Origin: Mesorhizobium sp.
GTDB lineage: Bacteria; Pseudomonadota; Alphaproteobacteria; Rhizobiales; Rhizobiaceae
DNA length: 64,000 nucleotides
NCBI GenBank assembly: GCA_019635735.1
Contig: JAHBYX010000008.1
Location: forward strand, 1-64,000
Direction: 5' to 3'
Positions 17,770 through 25,950 of this stretch are shown one piece after another (the first letter of the stretch is position 1; every line of letters begins with the position of its first letter). The notes below the pieces were generated by a model. It worked only from the letters and a program-made list of their open reading frames with translations. It was not told the origin of the DNA and made no database searches. The position numbers were made by a program, and so were the translations under genes.

Positions 17770-18072
17770 ATGTCCCGCGAATGCGAACTCACCGGCAAGG
17801 GCGTGCAGTACGGCAATAACGTCAGCCATGCCAACAACAAGACCAAGCGCCGCTTCCTGCCGAACCTGGTGCGCGTGACGCTGATCTCGGAAGCGCTGAA
17901 CCAGAACGTGCGCCTGCGCGTCTCGGCCAACGCGCTGCGTTCGGTCGAGCATCGCGGCGGCCTGGACGCCTTCCTGATGAAGTCGGGCGCCGAGGACCTG
18001 TCGCAGCGCGCGCGCCTGTTGAAGAAGCAGATCGCGAAGAAGCTTGCAGAGCAGACCGCCGAAGCGGCCTGA
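17770..18072 (+). CDS. rpmB: 50S ribosomal protein L28
   Basis: L28 is a structural protein of the large ribosomal subunit. The 100 residues open with [16 protein letters not shown] and contain the [11 protein letters not shown] segment and the basic tail of the family. The alphaproteobacterial form is longer than the 78-residue E. coli protein, and this length is normal for rhizobia. It lacks the cysteine pairs of zinc-binding L28. It has its own promoter at 17639-17667 and is followed by a strong palindrome at 18094-18137. Confidence 0.97.
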   Translation: MSRECELTGKGVQYGNNVSHANNKTKRRFLPNLVRVTLISEALNQNVRLRVSANALRSVEHRGGLDAFLMKSGAEDLSQRARLLKKQIAKKLAEQTAEAA

Positions 18073-18093
18073 TCCGCGTTTCCCCGGGCCGCA

Positions 18094-18137
18094 CTGGAGC
18101 GCCGTGCGTCCGGTAGGACGCACAAAGGACGCTCCAG
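18094..18137. repeat. Imperfect palindrome of the type dispersed in rhizobial genomes
   Basis: The element reads CTGGAGCG, CC, GTGCGTCC, GGTA, GGACGCAC, AAAGGA, CGCTCCAG. Both arms are perfect (8 bp inner, 8 bp outer) with an asymmetric internal loop. Similar short GTGCGTCC/GGACGCAC palindromes occur many times in rhizobial intergenic regions, so I read it as a copy of such a mobile-like repeat. It may also serve as the 3' end of the rpmB transcript, although no run of T follows. Confidence 0.65.
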
Positions 18138-18160
18138 AGTTTCAAGTTGCGGCCTTTCCG

Positions 18161-18190
18161 CTGGTGCCATCACCCAGGATAAAAAAATGG
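18161..18190 (+). promoter_or_regulatory. Putative preQ1-I-like pseudoknot riboswitch before the queuosine-precursor transporter
   Basis: Just before and across the start codon lie two interleaved helices: CTGG (18161-18164) with CCAG (18174-18177), and CCAT (18167-18170) with ATGG (18187-18190), the start codon plus one base. The loop between them is GATAAAAAA. This H-type pseudoknot with an A-rich loop resembles the class I preQ1 riboswitch, and the downstream gene is a predicted queuosine-precursor transporter. The ribosome site AGGA (18176-18179) and the AUG would be occluded on folding. The helices are short, so this remains a hypothesis. Confidence 0.4.
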
Positions 18191-18864
18191 TTTCCTACTC
18201 GCGTTACGTACCTTTTGTGCTCGCCATGGCCGTCGTCGTCGTGGCGTCGAACGTGCTCGTCCAGTTCCCCGTCCAGGGTCAGCTCGGCGTCGTGTCGCTT
18301 GCAGACATTCTGACCTGGGGCGCATTCACCTATCCCTTCGCCTTCCTCGTTACCGACCTCGCCAACCGCCGCTACGGCCCGGCAATGGCGCGGCGCGTGG
18401 TGTTCTTCGGCTTCGCGCTGGCGGTGACCTGTTCGATCGTGCTGCCGCCGCTGCTGTTCCGCTGGGGCCTGATCGAGTTCGAGACGGCGGCCGACCGGCT
18501 GGTGCGGATCGCGACCGCCTCCGGCCTCGCCTTCCTCACCGCGCAGCTTCTGGATGTCACCGTCTTCAACTGGCTGCGGCGCCAGTCGTGGTGGCGCGCG
18601 CCGATCATCGGCACGCTCGCCGGCTCGATCGTCGATACAGTCGTGTTCTTCTCGGTTGCGTTTGCGACTACGTTCGCCTTCATCGGGCCGGACGACAGCT
18701 TCGCGCTCGAGGCGGCTCCGTTGCTTGGCGTCGGCTCGATAGAAGTCGCGCGGTGGATCTCCTGGGCGCTGGGCGACTTGACGGTCAAGCTGCTGATCGC
18801 CGTCTTCGCGCTGATCCCCTACCGGCTGATCGCCTGGCGCTGGGCCCAGCCCGCCGTCGCCTGA
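18187..18864 (+). CDS. Queuosine precursor transporter (YhhQ/VUT family)
   Basis: Six-span inner-membrane protein of 225 residues in the YhhQ/VUT (formerly DUF165) family, which imports queuosine precursors such as preQ0 or preQ1 for tRNA modification. Hydrophobic segments cover almost the whole protein, with the conserved LADILTWGAFTYPFAFLV early and TDLANRRYG after the second helix. AGGA, 7 nt before the ATG, is the ribosome site. The leader holds a palindromic repeat and a possible preQ1-type pseudoknot. Substrate assignment is from the family; the sequence alone does not show which precursor is taken up. Confidence 0.88.
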   Translation: MVSYSRYVPFVLAMAVVVVASNVLVQFPVQGQLGVVSLADILTWGAFTYPFAFLVTDLANRRYGPAMARRVVFFGFALAVTCSIVLPPLLFRWGLIEFETAADRLVRIATASGLAFLTAQLLDVTVFNWLRRQSWWRAPIIGTLAGSIVDTVVFFSVAFATTFAFIGPDDSFALEAAPLLGVGSIEVARWISWALGDLTVKLLIAVFALIPYRLIAWRWAQPAVA

Positions 18865-18887
18865 GGCTTCCTTTTTCCCTCCCCCAA

Positions 18888-18912
18888 GGAACCGAACGAT
18901 GGGTGCATCGTT
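18888..18912 (+). promoter_or_regulatory. EcfG (general stress response) promoter
   Basis: GGAAC at 18888-18892, 16 nt, then CGTT at 18909-18912: an exact match to the alphaproteobacterial sigma-EcfG consensus GGAAC-N16/17-CGTT. It lies about 60 nt before the ATG of the 89-residue protein, in a short gap downstream of the transporter gene. The pair of genes behind it is therefore predicted to belong to the general stress regulon. Confidence 0.75.
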
Positions 18913-18971
18913 GGGTCCCATCACGCCTGCGTGATCCCAATGAAGGGATGGCGGCGGAGCAGGAGGCTGAC

Positions 18972-19241
18972 ATGAACGACAACGGTGATCCGAGCCGCAA
19001 ATTGCAGGCCCGGCAGGACGCGGATACGCAGGACGAGTTCTCCCAGGAGGCTGCCGAGAACCGGCCGCCGAAGAACGGAATGGGGCTGACGCCCTCTGCG
19101 GACGAGCAGGCGAAACGCCACCCGACGCCGAGTCCGGCGCCCCAGAAGACGTCGGGGCTGGGCCCCTCGATTGCCGAGCATTCGAAGGATGCGAAGGCTC
19201 CCAAGGGAGGGCGGTTGCCCGGCGCCTATGTCAAGGACTGA
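18972..19241 (+). CDS. Small disordered hydrophilic protein, predicted stress-induced
   Basis: The 89 residues are rich in Asp, Glu, Lys, Pro, Gln and Ser with almost no hydrophobic core, so it is probably intrinsically disordered and cytosolic. The start ATG has a strong AGGAGG 5 nt upstream. The C-terminus reads KGGRLPGAYVKD. An EcfG promoter lies 60 nt before it, and its stop overlaps the start of the iron-permease-family gene (19228). Small hydrophilic proteins of this kind are common in EcfG regulons, but I do not recognise a named family and give no function. Confidence 0.72.
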   Translation: MNDNGDPSRKLQARQDADTQDEFSQEAAENRPPKNGMGLTPSADEQAKRHPTPSPAPQKTSGLGPSIAEHSKDAKAPKGGRLPGAYVKD

Positions 19242-19659
19242 AAAGGTCAGCGACCGCGCCAGCGCCCCACGCAGGCGCGGCGCCCTGGACCGCCTGCTCT
19301 TCAAGAGTGCCGAGTACCTCTCGACGCCGCCGGGATTCTATGCGGTCCTGGCGGTGATGGCGCTCTGCACCGCTTTGGTGCCGTTGGGCCTGACCGACGT
19401 GGTGACCTACGCCCTCTCCGTGGCCGCCATCATCATCACAGGCGTCGTTCTGATCCAGGGATTCCGCGATACGGCAGCGATACATGCCAAGCTGGACGAG
19501 ATCGTTCTCGCGCTGCGCGAAACGCGCAACGATGTCATCGGCCTAGAACACGCCGATCCGCGGGAGATCACCGAAAAGATCCGTGCGATCGAGGAGGACG
19601 CGGAACGTGGCGGTGATCGCCGCGGTGCCGACCGGAAGTCGATCTCGCTCACGTCGTAA
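19228..19659 (+). CDS. Low-affinity iron permease family membrane protein
   Basis: The 143 residues from the ATG at 19228 match the bacterial low-affinity iron permease family (distantly related to yeast Fet4), with the signature KSAEYLSTPPGFYAVLAV, two transmembrane helices at about 36-56 and 60-80, and a charged tail starting HAKLDEIVLALRETRND. The gene overlaps the disordered-protein gene by 14 nt, so both are read from the EcfG promoter. The family name is inherited; iron transport by the bacterial members is not proven, and in this context a stress-related membrane role is also plausible. Its 3' half overlaps, on the other strand, the extended frame at 19407. Confidence 0.8.
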   Translation: MSRTEKVSDRASAPRRRGALDRLLFKSAEYLSTPPGFYAVLAVMALCTALVPLGLTDVVTYALSVAAIIITGVVLIQGFRDTAAIHAKLDEIVLALRETRNDVIGLEHADPREITEKIRAIEEDAERGGDRRGADRKSISLTS

Positions 19660-20606
19660 CGCCGAAATTGCCGGCGGCCGCACGGAAGCGGAATCGCGGC
19701 CTTGTACAGCGCTGCCGGGATAGTGGGATCGTCCGCATCCGTGACCAGCAGGACGTCGATCCGTCCCTCCGCCACCGTTGCGGCAACGCCCTCGACCTTG
19801 AGGGGCGTGGCGAACTCGTGCATCGCGAGAAGCCCGCCGTCAGCGCCGAGCAGCGCGACGGCGCTGCCGATACAGGCGCCGTCATTGTAAGCATCGGCGG
19901 TATTCTCCGCGACGGCGGTGGCCACGAGGCGTCCGTCCGGAAGTGCTGCTGCGTCGGTGACGGTGAAGGGCACTCCCTGCGCCCTGCCGAGCGCTAAGGG
20001 ACAGGTCCGCACGGAGGCGTCGAACGCCACGCCGTCGATGCAGGATGCCAGCGCCTTCCGCAGATCGACGCGGATCATCGCATTTTCCGGATGGCTGCGG
20101 TTGCCGCGATTGAACAGAAGCAGGTCGCCGCCGGTGGCGACCGCGCCTTCGATGTTGAGTTCCGGCACGAGGCAGTCGAGATGCGCGTAGAGCGGAGAAA
20201 GATCGATCGGCCGAGCAGCGCCGGCCACCCTTCCCTCACTGTCCATGACCAGGATCGCGCCGCGCCGCCGCAGCGTAGTGGATCCGGAACCGAGCGCCAT
20301 AAGCGCGCCGTTTGGGAAGCGTGTGTCGGGCTCGAGCCAGACGAGCGCCTCGACATCGGGTTTCAGGCGTTTGCGGCGGGCTTTCTCCGCAGGCAAGACG
20401 CCCGGGAACAGCCTGATCCGGCGTCCAGGGGCCTGGCCGTCGATGTCGAACGCGGCGAGTTCCAGCGCATCGTCGGCGATGACATAGAGATGGGATCCGA
20501 CCCGGACCAGACCACTGGCGGCGCTGACGAAACCGGCTGTTCCGGCCGCGGGCACGAGGGCGAGGTCGCGCAGACGCGTCGGCTCGATGCGGGATCCCAC
20601 GCCCAC
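19407..20606 (-). CDS. Propeller-like conserved protein with run-on C-terminus
   Basis: The frame has 399 codons from a GTG at 20606. Residues 1 to about 315 look real: repeated motifs such as LVRVGSHLYVIADDALELA, PDVEALVWL, NIEGAVATGGDLLLFNRGN and LPDGRLVATAVAEN suggest a beta-propeller of the strictosidine/phytase-like kind. From about residue 316 the frame is antisense to the iron-permease gene and has Arg/Ser-rich shadow composition, so the ancestral stop near 19660 seems to be lost and the protein runs on for about 85 residues. It lies 5 nt behind the phytase-like esterase gene on the same strand. No signal peptide is evident. Function unknown. Confidence 0.65.
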   Translation of the reverse strand: MGVGSRIEPTRLRDLALVPAAGTAGFVSAASGLVRVGSHLYVIADDALELAAFDIDGQAPGRRIRLFPGVLPAEKARRKRLKPDVEALVWLEPDTRFPNGALMALGSGSTTLRRRGAILVMDSEGRVAGAARPIDLSPLYAHLDCLVPELNIEGAVATGGDLLLFNRGNRSHPENAMIRVDLRKALASCIDGVAFDASVRTCPLALGRAQGVPFTVTDAAALPDGRLVATAVAENTADAYNDGACIGSAVALLGADGGLLAMHEFATPLKVEGVAATVAEGRIDVLLVTDADDPTIPAALYKAAIPLPCGRRQFRRYDVSEIDFRSAPRRSPPRSASSSIARIFSVISRGSACSRPMTSLRVSRSARTISSSLACIAAVSRNPWIRTTPVMMMAATERA

Positions 20607-20611
20607 CGCCG

Positions 20612-21634
20612 TCAGTCCCCCAGCAGCCTGAATTCCAGGTAGATGTTGCGCTGCAGGATCGAATGGTTGTCGTCTGAAATGAGCGACACGATCAGCGCGC
20701 CGTCGTCGCGCTCCCAGACGTCGAGCCCTTCCATATTGTCGATCTGGTAGCTCATGTCGGCTTCCAGCAGCACCGGCCCGTCGGCCAATGCGCCCTTGCG
20801 GACCGACTCGCCGTAGATCCGCCGCAGCCGCATCGCGACGCCGCGGCCGATGGAGAAGGAACGTTCGAGGAGCAGCAGGTCGCCGTTGGGCAGGAATGCC
20901 CCGTCGGTGATATCGAACTCGCCGTTGCGCTTGACCGAGAACACGCCCTTGTCGGGTCCTTCGATGATCGCACCGAAGATGTTGCCGTTCTTGTCGAGGC
21001 TCTTTTCCGTGACGACGACGCGCCCGCCGGCATGGATGCCGTGCGGATGAGCGTGCGCGATGGTCTCCATACCGCGGTTCTGGCGCAGCTCGTAGGAGGG
21101 AACGACATAGTCAAGGTCGCGCAGCGGCCCGCCCATGCCGTCGGGATCGATGCGGAACTCGGACACGCGATGGCCGCGCTCGAAGCTGACGGTGGCGATA
21201 TCGCCCTTGACCGCGAGGCCTTCGGCGTCGGTGTCCCATTTCTCGCCGATCGGCTTGCCGGAGCCGTCGACCATTTCCATCATGCGGAACCCGGAGACGC
21301 CGGACGGGCGGCCGCGCTCGTCGTGTTCCATCGTGCCGAGGAACCAGAAGCCGGTGTCGGCGACGCCGATGAAGTCGCCGCCCGGCTTGCGGAATCGGAA
21401 CGCCGATAGCGAGCCGAAATCGCGCCCCGGGGAGGTCAGTTCCAGACCGCCCACGAACTCCAGTTCGCCGAACTTCGTCTCGCTCGACCCGATGCGGAAC
21501 TGCGTGATCGGCCGCGCGCGGATCTCCATCTGCTCCACCACCGCGCCGGCACCGAGCATGGACGGCACGAGGGCAGCCGCAAGCGTCAACGCCAGCGTCG
21601 ACGCGAGCCGCGCAAGAGGACACATGCGGCTCAC
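20612..21634 (-). CDS. Esterase-like activity of phytase family protein, exported
   Basis: The 340-residue protein has a signal peptide (about 1-32, [16 protein letters not shown]) followed by a phytase-like beta-propeller domain with [50 protein letters not shown] and [20 protein letters not shown], features of the phytase-like esterase family. The GTG at 21634 overlaps the cobT stop (GTGA), and an ATG at 21625 is an alternative giving a cleaner signal peptide. Being behind cobT is a common rhizobial order, but no link to cobalamin is known. Substrate unknown; periplasmic location is likely. Confidence 0.85.
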   Translation of the reverse strand: MSRMCPLARLASTLALTLAAALVPSMLGAGAVVEQMEIRARPITQFRIGSSETKFGELEFVGGLELTSPGRDFGSLSAFRFRKPGGDFIGVADTGFWFLGTMEHDERGRPSGVSGFRMMEMVDGSGKPIGEKWDTDAEGLAVKGDIATVSFERGHRVSEFRIDPDGMGGPLRDLDYVVPSYELRQNRGMETIAHAHPHGIHAGGRVVVTEKSLDKNGNIFGAIIEGPDKGVFSVKRNGEFDITDGAFLPNGDLLLLERSFSIGRGVAMRLRRIYGESVRKGALADGPVLLEADMSYQIDNMEGLDVWERDDGALIVSLISDDNHSILQRNIYLEFRLLGD

Positions 21635-23538
21635 GCGGCGCGACCGCGACGGCGCGGCACGCTCGAGGAGCGGCGGATATCCTTCGCCGTCTCCTCGGAG
21701 AAGAGCGAGGCGAGCTGCTCGGTCATCGCTCCGGCCAGCTCCTCCGCATCGACGATCGTCACGGCGCGGCGGTAGTAGCGCGTCACGTCGTGGCCGATGC
21801 CGATGGCGAGCAGCTCGACCGGCGAACGGGTCTCGATCAGGTCAATCACCGCGCGCAAATGCCGCTCGAGATAATTGCCCGGATTGACCGAGAGCGTCGA
21901 GTCGTCGACCGGGGCGCCGTCCGAGATCATCATCAGGATCTTGCGCTGCTCGGGCCGCGCGATCAGCCTGTTGTGCGCCCACAACAGCGCCTCACCGTCT
22001 ATGTTCTCCTTCAGCAGGCCTTCCCGCATCATCAGGCCGAGATTGCGTCGGGCCCGCCGCCAGGGCGCGTCGGCCGACTTGTAGATGATGTGGCGCAGAT
22101 CGTTGAGCCGGCCGGGCGTGGGCGGCTTGCCGTCCTTCAGCCATTTCTCGCGCGCCTGGCCGCCCTTCCACGCCTTGGTGGTGAAGCCGAGGATCTCGAC
22201 CGAGACGCCGCAGCGCTCCAGCGTGCGCGCCAGGATGTCGGCGCAGGTGGCGGCCACGGTGATGGGGCGGCCCCGCATCGAGCCGGAATTGTCGAGAACC
22301 AGCGTCACGACGGTATCGCGGAACTTGGTGTCGCGCTCCTGCTTGAAGGAGAGCGGCTGCATCGGATCGATCACGACGCGCACCAGGCGCGCCGGATCGA
22401 GGTAACCCTCTTCCAGATCGAAGTCCCAGGAGCGGTTCTGCTGCGCCATCAGCCGGCGCTGGAGGCGGTTGGCGAGGCGGCCCACCACGCCCTGCAGATT
22501 GGCGAGCTGCTTGTCGAGGAAGGCGCGCAGGCGGTCGAGTTCCTCCTCGTCACAGAGTTCCTCGGCGCCGACCGTCTCGTCGAACTGGGTGGTGAAGACC
22601 TTGTAGTCGAAGTCGGGCGGAAGATTGGTCAGCGACGGCTCCGGCCGTCGCGATTCGCCGGGAGTCTCCGAATCGGTGTCGTCGTCGGACATGTCCTCGG
22701 AGGTGGCGTCCGCTGCCTCCATCTCGCCGGCTTCCTGCTCCTCGCCGGAGGATTCGCTCTCCTCCGACTGCGACTGCTCGCCGCCCGAATCGTCCTCGCC
22801 GCCTTCCTCGCTCTGGTCCTCGCCTTCCGGCTGGTCGTCGTCGTCCTGGGCATCTTCCGGCTGCTGGTCGTCACCAAGCTCGTCGGCCATCTCCATCGAC
22901 ACGAGCATGTCGCGCACGACGCGGGCAAAGGCGTTCTGGTCCTGCAGCGCGCCTTCCAGCTCCGCCAGATCCTCGCCCGCCTTCTCCTCGATCCAGTCGC
23001 GCCATAGCGACACGACCTTTTCGCCGCTGCGCGGAACCGGCCGTCCGGTGAGACGCTCGCGCACCATGAGCGCGATCGCATCCTCCAGCGGCGCGTCCGC
23101 GCGCTCGGTCACTCCGCCCAGGTTGGCCTTGAGGAACCGGTCTTCGAGCATCGAGGCGAGGTTGTCGCCGACGCCGGTCATGGCACGCGCGCCGATCGCC
23201 TCCACCCGCGCCTGTTCGACGGCGTCGAACACGGCGCGCGCCTGCTTGCCCTCGGGCGCCAGCCGCGAATGCACGGCCGCGTCGTGGCAGGCCCGCCGGA
23301 GCGCCATCGAATCGCCGAGACCGCGGGTGACCGCGACGTCGGTAGGTGTCGGCTTCTTTGGGATTTCCGGCAGGCGCGCACGGTTGGCGGCCAGCGCCGG
23401 CTTGTCCTTGGCGAAGCTGACCTCCAGCGTCGGATCACCCGAGATGGCGCGCATGCACACCGAGATGGCGCGCTTCATCACCTCGCCGTCATTGGCGGCC
23501 TTGGGTTTGCCCCTGGTGTTGTCGCCGGGTCCGGCCAT
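21631..23538 (-). CDS. cobT: Cobaltochelatase subunit CobT
   Basis: CobT, with CobS and CobN, inserts Co2+ into hydrogenobyrinate a,c-diamide in aerobic cobalamin synthesis. The 635 residues match the family. The N-terminal half is a CobT-type helical domain; a highly acidic stretch (about 215-300, Glu/Asp/Ser/Gln runs) precedes a von Willebrand A domain whose MIDAS motif LVLDNSGSM lies near residue 410. Unusually, a HicAB toxin-antitoxin pair sits between this gene and cobS. The stop overlaps the start of the phytase-like esterase gene. The start ATG at 23538 is 18 nt behind hicB. Confidence 0.96.
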   Translation of the reverse strand: MAGPGDNTRGKPKAANDGEVMKRAISVCMRAISGDPTLEVSFAKDKPALAANRARLPEIPKKPTPTDVAVTRGLGDSMALRRACHDAAVHSRLAPEGKQARAVFDAVEQARVEAIGARAMTGVGDNLASMLEDRFLKANLGGVTERADAPLEDAIALMVRERLTGRPVPRSGEKVVSLWRDWIEEKAGEDLAELEGALQDQNAFARVVRDMLVSMEMADELGDDQQPEDAQDDDDQPEGEDQSEEGGEDDSGGEQSQSEESESSGEEQEAGEMEAADATSEDMSDDDTDSETPGESRRPEPSLTNLPPDFDYKVFTTQFDETVGAEELCDEEELDRLRAFLDKQLANLQGVVGRLANRLQRRLMAQQNRSWDFDLEEGYLDPARLVRVVIDPMQPLSFKQERDTKFRDTVVTLVLDNSGSMRGRPITVAATCADILARTLERCGVSVEILGFTTKAWKGGQAREKWLKDGKPPTPGRLNDLRHIIYKSADAPWRRARRNLGLMMREGLLKENIDGEALLWAHNRLIARPEQRKILMMISDGAPVDDSTLSVNPGNYLERHLRAVIDLIETRSPVELLAIGIGHDVTRYYRRAVTIVDAEELAGAMTEQLASLFSEETAKDIRRSSSVPRRRGRAA

Positions 23539-23556
23539 CGCTCTCTCGATCGTCAG

Positions 23557-23823
23557 CTATTCGGCGGCAATGGCATTGCGCGCCGGCGGCGGCACAGGAT
23601 CGCCGTCACGCGAGGCGGCATCCGCCCATTCGAGCGCGGCACGACGGACATCTTCAATCGCCTCGATCTCCGTTTCCCCATCGCCGGTGCATCCGGGAAG
23701 ATCCGGCAACGTGGCAAGCCAGCCGCCGCCCTCGTCGACGGAAAGCGGCCGCAGATACACCCGGTACTGCGTCGGATCGAATTCTTGCCCGTCAGAGGTC
23801 AGGATGCTGCTCTGAATGGTCAT
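23557..23823 (-). CDS. hicB: HicB-type antitoxin
   Basis: The 88 residues have the partly degraded RNase H fold of HicB: YRVYLRPLSVDEGGGWLATLP, with DLPGCTGDGETEIEAIEDVR, then a helix ending in AALEWAD. HicB neutralises the HicA mRNA interferase and represses the operon. The start ATG overlaps the hicA stop (ATGA at 23820-23823). The protein lacks the usual C-terminal HTH or ribbon-helix-helix DNA-binding domain of longer HicB forms, so autoregulation may be weak. The pair is inserted between cobS and cobT and is likely cotranscribed with them. Confidence 0.85.
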   Translation of the reverse strand: MTIQSSILTSDGQEFDPTQYRVYLRPLSVDEGGGWLATLPDLPGCTGDGETEIEAIEDVRRAALEWADAASRDGDPVPPPARNAIAAE

Positions 23824-24056
23824 CTCACGCCCTCCTCGTCAAGGAAGCGCACCAGAAGGGAAATATACACCGGCTTGATGGGCCGTCGTGCGGGAATCGT
23901 CAACCTCCGGCCGCCACCCGCATTGCCTATCTTGAAGTGCGAGCCACCGGACGGCTTCATACAGGCAACCCCGGCTTCCCTGCAGGCCTTCTCCACATCG
24001 ACGATCTGCCAATCCGCTTTCGGATTGGCGCGCATGCGCTCGATCGTCTTGCCCAA
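23820..24056 (-). CDS. hicA: HicA-type mRNA interferase toxin
   Basis: A 78-residue toxin with the double-stranded RNA-binding-like HicA fold. The catalytic histidine lies in PSGGSHFKIG (35-44), followed by RRLTIPARRPIKPVYISLLVRFL, where the histidine before the last basic helix is replaced by Arg-Pro-Ile-Lys, as in many short members. The start is a TTG at 24056 with GGAG 6 nt upstream; an internal ATG would truncate the first helix. It is transcribed before hicB and after cobS, the normal toxin-first order for HicAB. Confidence 0.83.
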   Translation of the reverse strand: MGKTIERMRANPKADWQIVDVEKACREAGVACMKPSGGSHFKIGNAGGGRRLTIPARRPIKPVYISLLVRFLDEEGVR

Positions 24057-24084
24057 GCCAGGCTCCCAAGCTTTGCCCCGAAGA

Positions 24085-25071
24085 CTACCCCAGCACCACG
24101 TTGATCGCGCTTTCCTTCAGTTCCTCGCCGAAGGCGCGCTGGTAGAACTCGGCGACGACCGTGCGTTCGAGCTCGTCGCACTTGTTGAGGAAGGTCAAGC
24201 GGAAGGCCATGCCGATATTGCCGAAGATCTCGGCGTTTTCGGCCCAGGTGATCACCGTGCGCGGGCTCATCACGGTCGACAGGTCGCCATTGATGAAGGC
24301 CTGACGGGTCATGTCGGCGACGCGCACCATCTTGTTGACGATGTCGCGGCCCTTGTCGGTGCGGAAATGCTTGGCCTTGGCCAGCACGATCGCGACCTCG
24401 TTGTCGTGCGGCAGATAGTTGAGCGTGGTGATGATCGACCAGCGGTCCATCTGCGCCTGGTTGATCTGCTGCGTTCCGTGGTAGAGGCCGGTCGTGTCGC
24501 CGAGGCCGACCGTGTTGGCGGTGGCGAACAGGCGGAAGGCAGGGTGCGGGCGGATGACCCTCGACTGGTCGAGCAGCGTCAGGCGGCCGGAAGCTTCCAG
24601 CACGCGCTGGATGACGAACATCACGTCCGGTCGGCCGGCGTCGTATTCGTCGAAGACGAGCGCGACATTGTGCTGGTAGGCCCAGGGCAGGATGCCATCG
24701 CGGAACTCGGTGACCTGCATGCCGTCCTTGACCACGATCGCGTCCTTGCCGACGAGATCGATGCGGCTGACATGGCTGTCGAGATTGACGCGCACGCAGG
24801 GCCAGTTGAGGCGCGCGGCGACCTGCTCGATATGGGTCGACTTGCCGGTGCCGTGATAGCCGGACACGATGACGCGGCGGTTGAAGGCAAACCCGGCGAG
24901 GATCGCGAGCGTCGTCGCCTCGTCGAAGATGTAGTCGGGATCGACGTCCGGCACGTGCTCGGTGGCGATCGAATAGGCCGGCACGACCATCTTGGAATCG
25001 AAGCCGAACGTCTGTTGGACCGGCACCGTCGTGTCCGGCAGGTTGGCAATGTCGCGATCGACCCTGTTCAT
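24085..25071 (-). CDS. cobS: Cobaltochelatase subunit CobS
   Basis: CobS is the AAA+ ATPase of the aerobic cobaltochelatase; it forms a hexameric chaperone ring with CobT and activates CobN. The 328 residues from the ATG at 25071 show Walker [10 protein letters not shown] at 71-79 and Walker B LVFDEYD at 138-144, plus SRIDLVGKD and the arginine finger region. Two adjacent ATGs exist (25074 and 25071); GGAGG is 4 nt from the second and 1 nt from the first, so I chose 25071. It leads the cobS-hicA-hicB-cobT operon, separated from hicA by 28 nt. Confidence 0.95.
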   Translation of the reverse strand: MNRVDRDIANLPDTTVPVQQTFGFDSKMVVPAYSIATEHVPDVDPDYIFDEATTLAILAGFAFNRRVIVSGYHGTGKSTHIEQVAARLNWPCVRVNLDSHVSRIDLVGKDAIVVKDGMQVTEFRDGILPWAYQHNVALVFDEYDAGRPDVMFVIQRVLEASGRLTLLDQSRVIRPHPAFRLFATANTVGLGDTTGLYHGTQQINQAQMDRWSIITTLNYLPHDNEVAIVLAKAKHFRTDKGRDIVNKMVRVADMTRQAFINGDLSTVMSPRTVITWAENAEIFGNIGMAFRLTFLNKCDELERTVVAEFYQRAFGEELKESAINVVLG

Positions 25072-25149
25072 CATGCCTCCAGCGCGGGCGGCAATCCGCT
25101 CCACGCAGTATTCAGTTCATTTTCGGGCTGTCTTTAGACCAAATCCGGT

Positions 25150-25167
25150 CCGGGTGGAAACACCCGG
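25150..25167 (-). terminator. Weak hairpin terminator candidate behind the DnaJ-domain gene
   Basis: CCGGGTG (25150-25156) and CACCCGG (25161-25167) form a perfect 7-bp stem with a 4-nt loop. On the minus strand it follows the stop of the DnaJ-domain gene by about 40 nt. Only scattered T residues follow, so termination may be partial. It separates that gene from cobS. Confidence 0.4.
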
Positions 25168-25206
25168 GCCAAGAAACTTGCCCGGCTTCGGAACGGCGAT
25201 CCGGCG

Positions 25207-25827
25207 TCAGCAGAAACCGGACTGCTTCAGCAGCCGGTACGCCTGGATCACGTCCCGAAAGCGATCCTCAGACCCTCGGTTGCCGCCATTGGCATCCGGG
25301 TGGTGCTGTTTCACCAGTTGCTTATAGCGCGCCTTGATCGCTTCGCCAGTCGCATTCGCGGCAAGGCCAAGCGTTTCGAGCGCCTTGGCCTCAAGCGGGC
25401 GTGCTTTGCGCGAGCGCTCCGGCGGCTGGTAGCCGCCGGTGCCGCCGAACAGGTTGAAGGGATCGCGCACGCGGTTGTAGTAGCCTGCCCTGCCGGACCG
25501 CTTCGACGAGAACTCGGGCATCGAGCGCGAGGCGGCGTTGACGCCCATCGTCCAGGTCGGCCGGTGCCCGGTCAGCGCCTCCTTCTGGAAGCGCGCGATG
25601 TCGGTATCGCGCAGGCCGGAGAAGTAGTTGTAACCCTTGTTGTATTCGCGCACGTGGTTGATGCAGAAGCGGAAATATTCGCCTTCGCGCATGCGGCCGA
25701 CCGGCGCCTTGTGCGTGCCGGCCTCGTCGCAGCCGTCCCACTGGCAGGCAGGCGAGTGCGAGGCCGCCTCGGCCTTGGCGTCGGGTCGGACCTTGATCCG
25801 ATCGAAGATTTTCGAATAGGCGGTCAT
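25207..25827 (-). CDS. DnaJ (J-domain) protein
   Basis: The 206-residue protein from the ATG at 25827 carries a C-terminal J domain (about 145-205) with QHHPDANGG, the HPD tripeptide that stimulates DnaK ATPase, and the helices around it. The N-terminal part (1-140) has paired cysteines (CQWDGC, FCINH) that could bind a metal, followed by a Gly/Phe segment. This is the short type III form common in rhizobia near bolA. The frame runs on 16 codons upstream without a start codon that fits. It diverges from bolA across 123 nt that hold the bolA promoter. Confidence 0.86.
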   Translation of the reverse strand: MTAYSKIFDRIKVRPDAKAEAASHSPACQWDGCDEAGTHKAPVGRMREGEYFRFCINHVREYNKGYNYFSGLRDTDIARFQKEALTGHRPTWTMGVNAASRSMPEFSSKRSGRAGYYNRVRDPFNLFGGTGGYQPPERSRKARPLEAKALETLGLAANATGEAIKARYKQLVKQHHPDANGGNRGSEDRFRDVIQAYRLLKQSGFC

Positions 25828-25864
25828 CGGCGGATTATGGGTGCTTCGCGGATGGATACAAGAA

Positions 25865-25899
25865 TTGACTTTCACGCGACAATGAACCTATCGCGTGAA
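25865..25899 (+). promoter_or_regulatory. bolA promoter with an operator-like inverted repeat
   Basis: TTGACT (25865-25870), 17 nt, CTATCG (25888-25893) form a good housekeeping promoter about 60 nt before bolA. The spacer and -10 region are framed by a perfect inverted repeat TTCACGCGA (25871-25879) and TCGCGTGAA (25891-25899), 11 nt apart. A dimeric repressor bound there would block the promoter. I do not recognise the cognate protein. Confidence 0.6.
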
Positions 25900-25950
25900 T
25901 CGGACCTCAATGTCGGGGCTTCTTCCCCCATATGGTCGCGGAGAGCCGAA

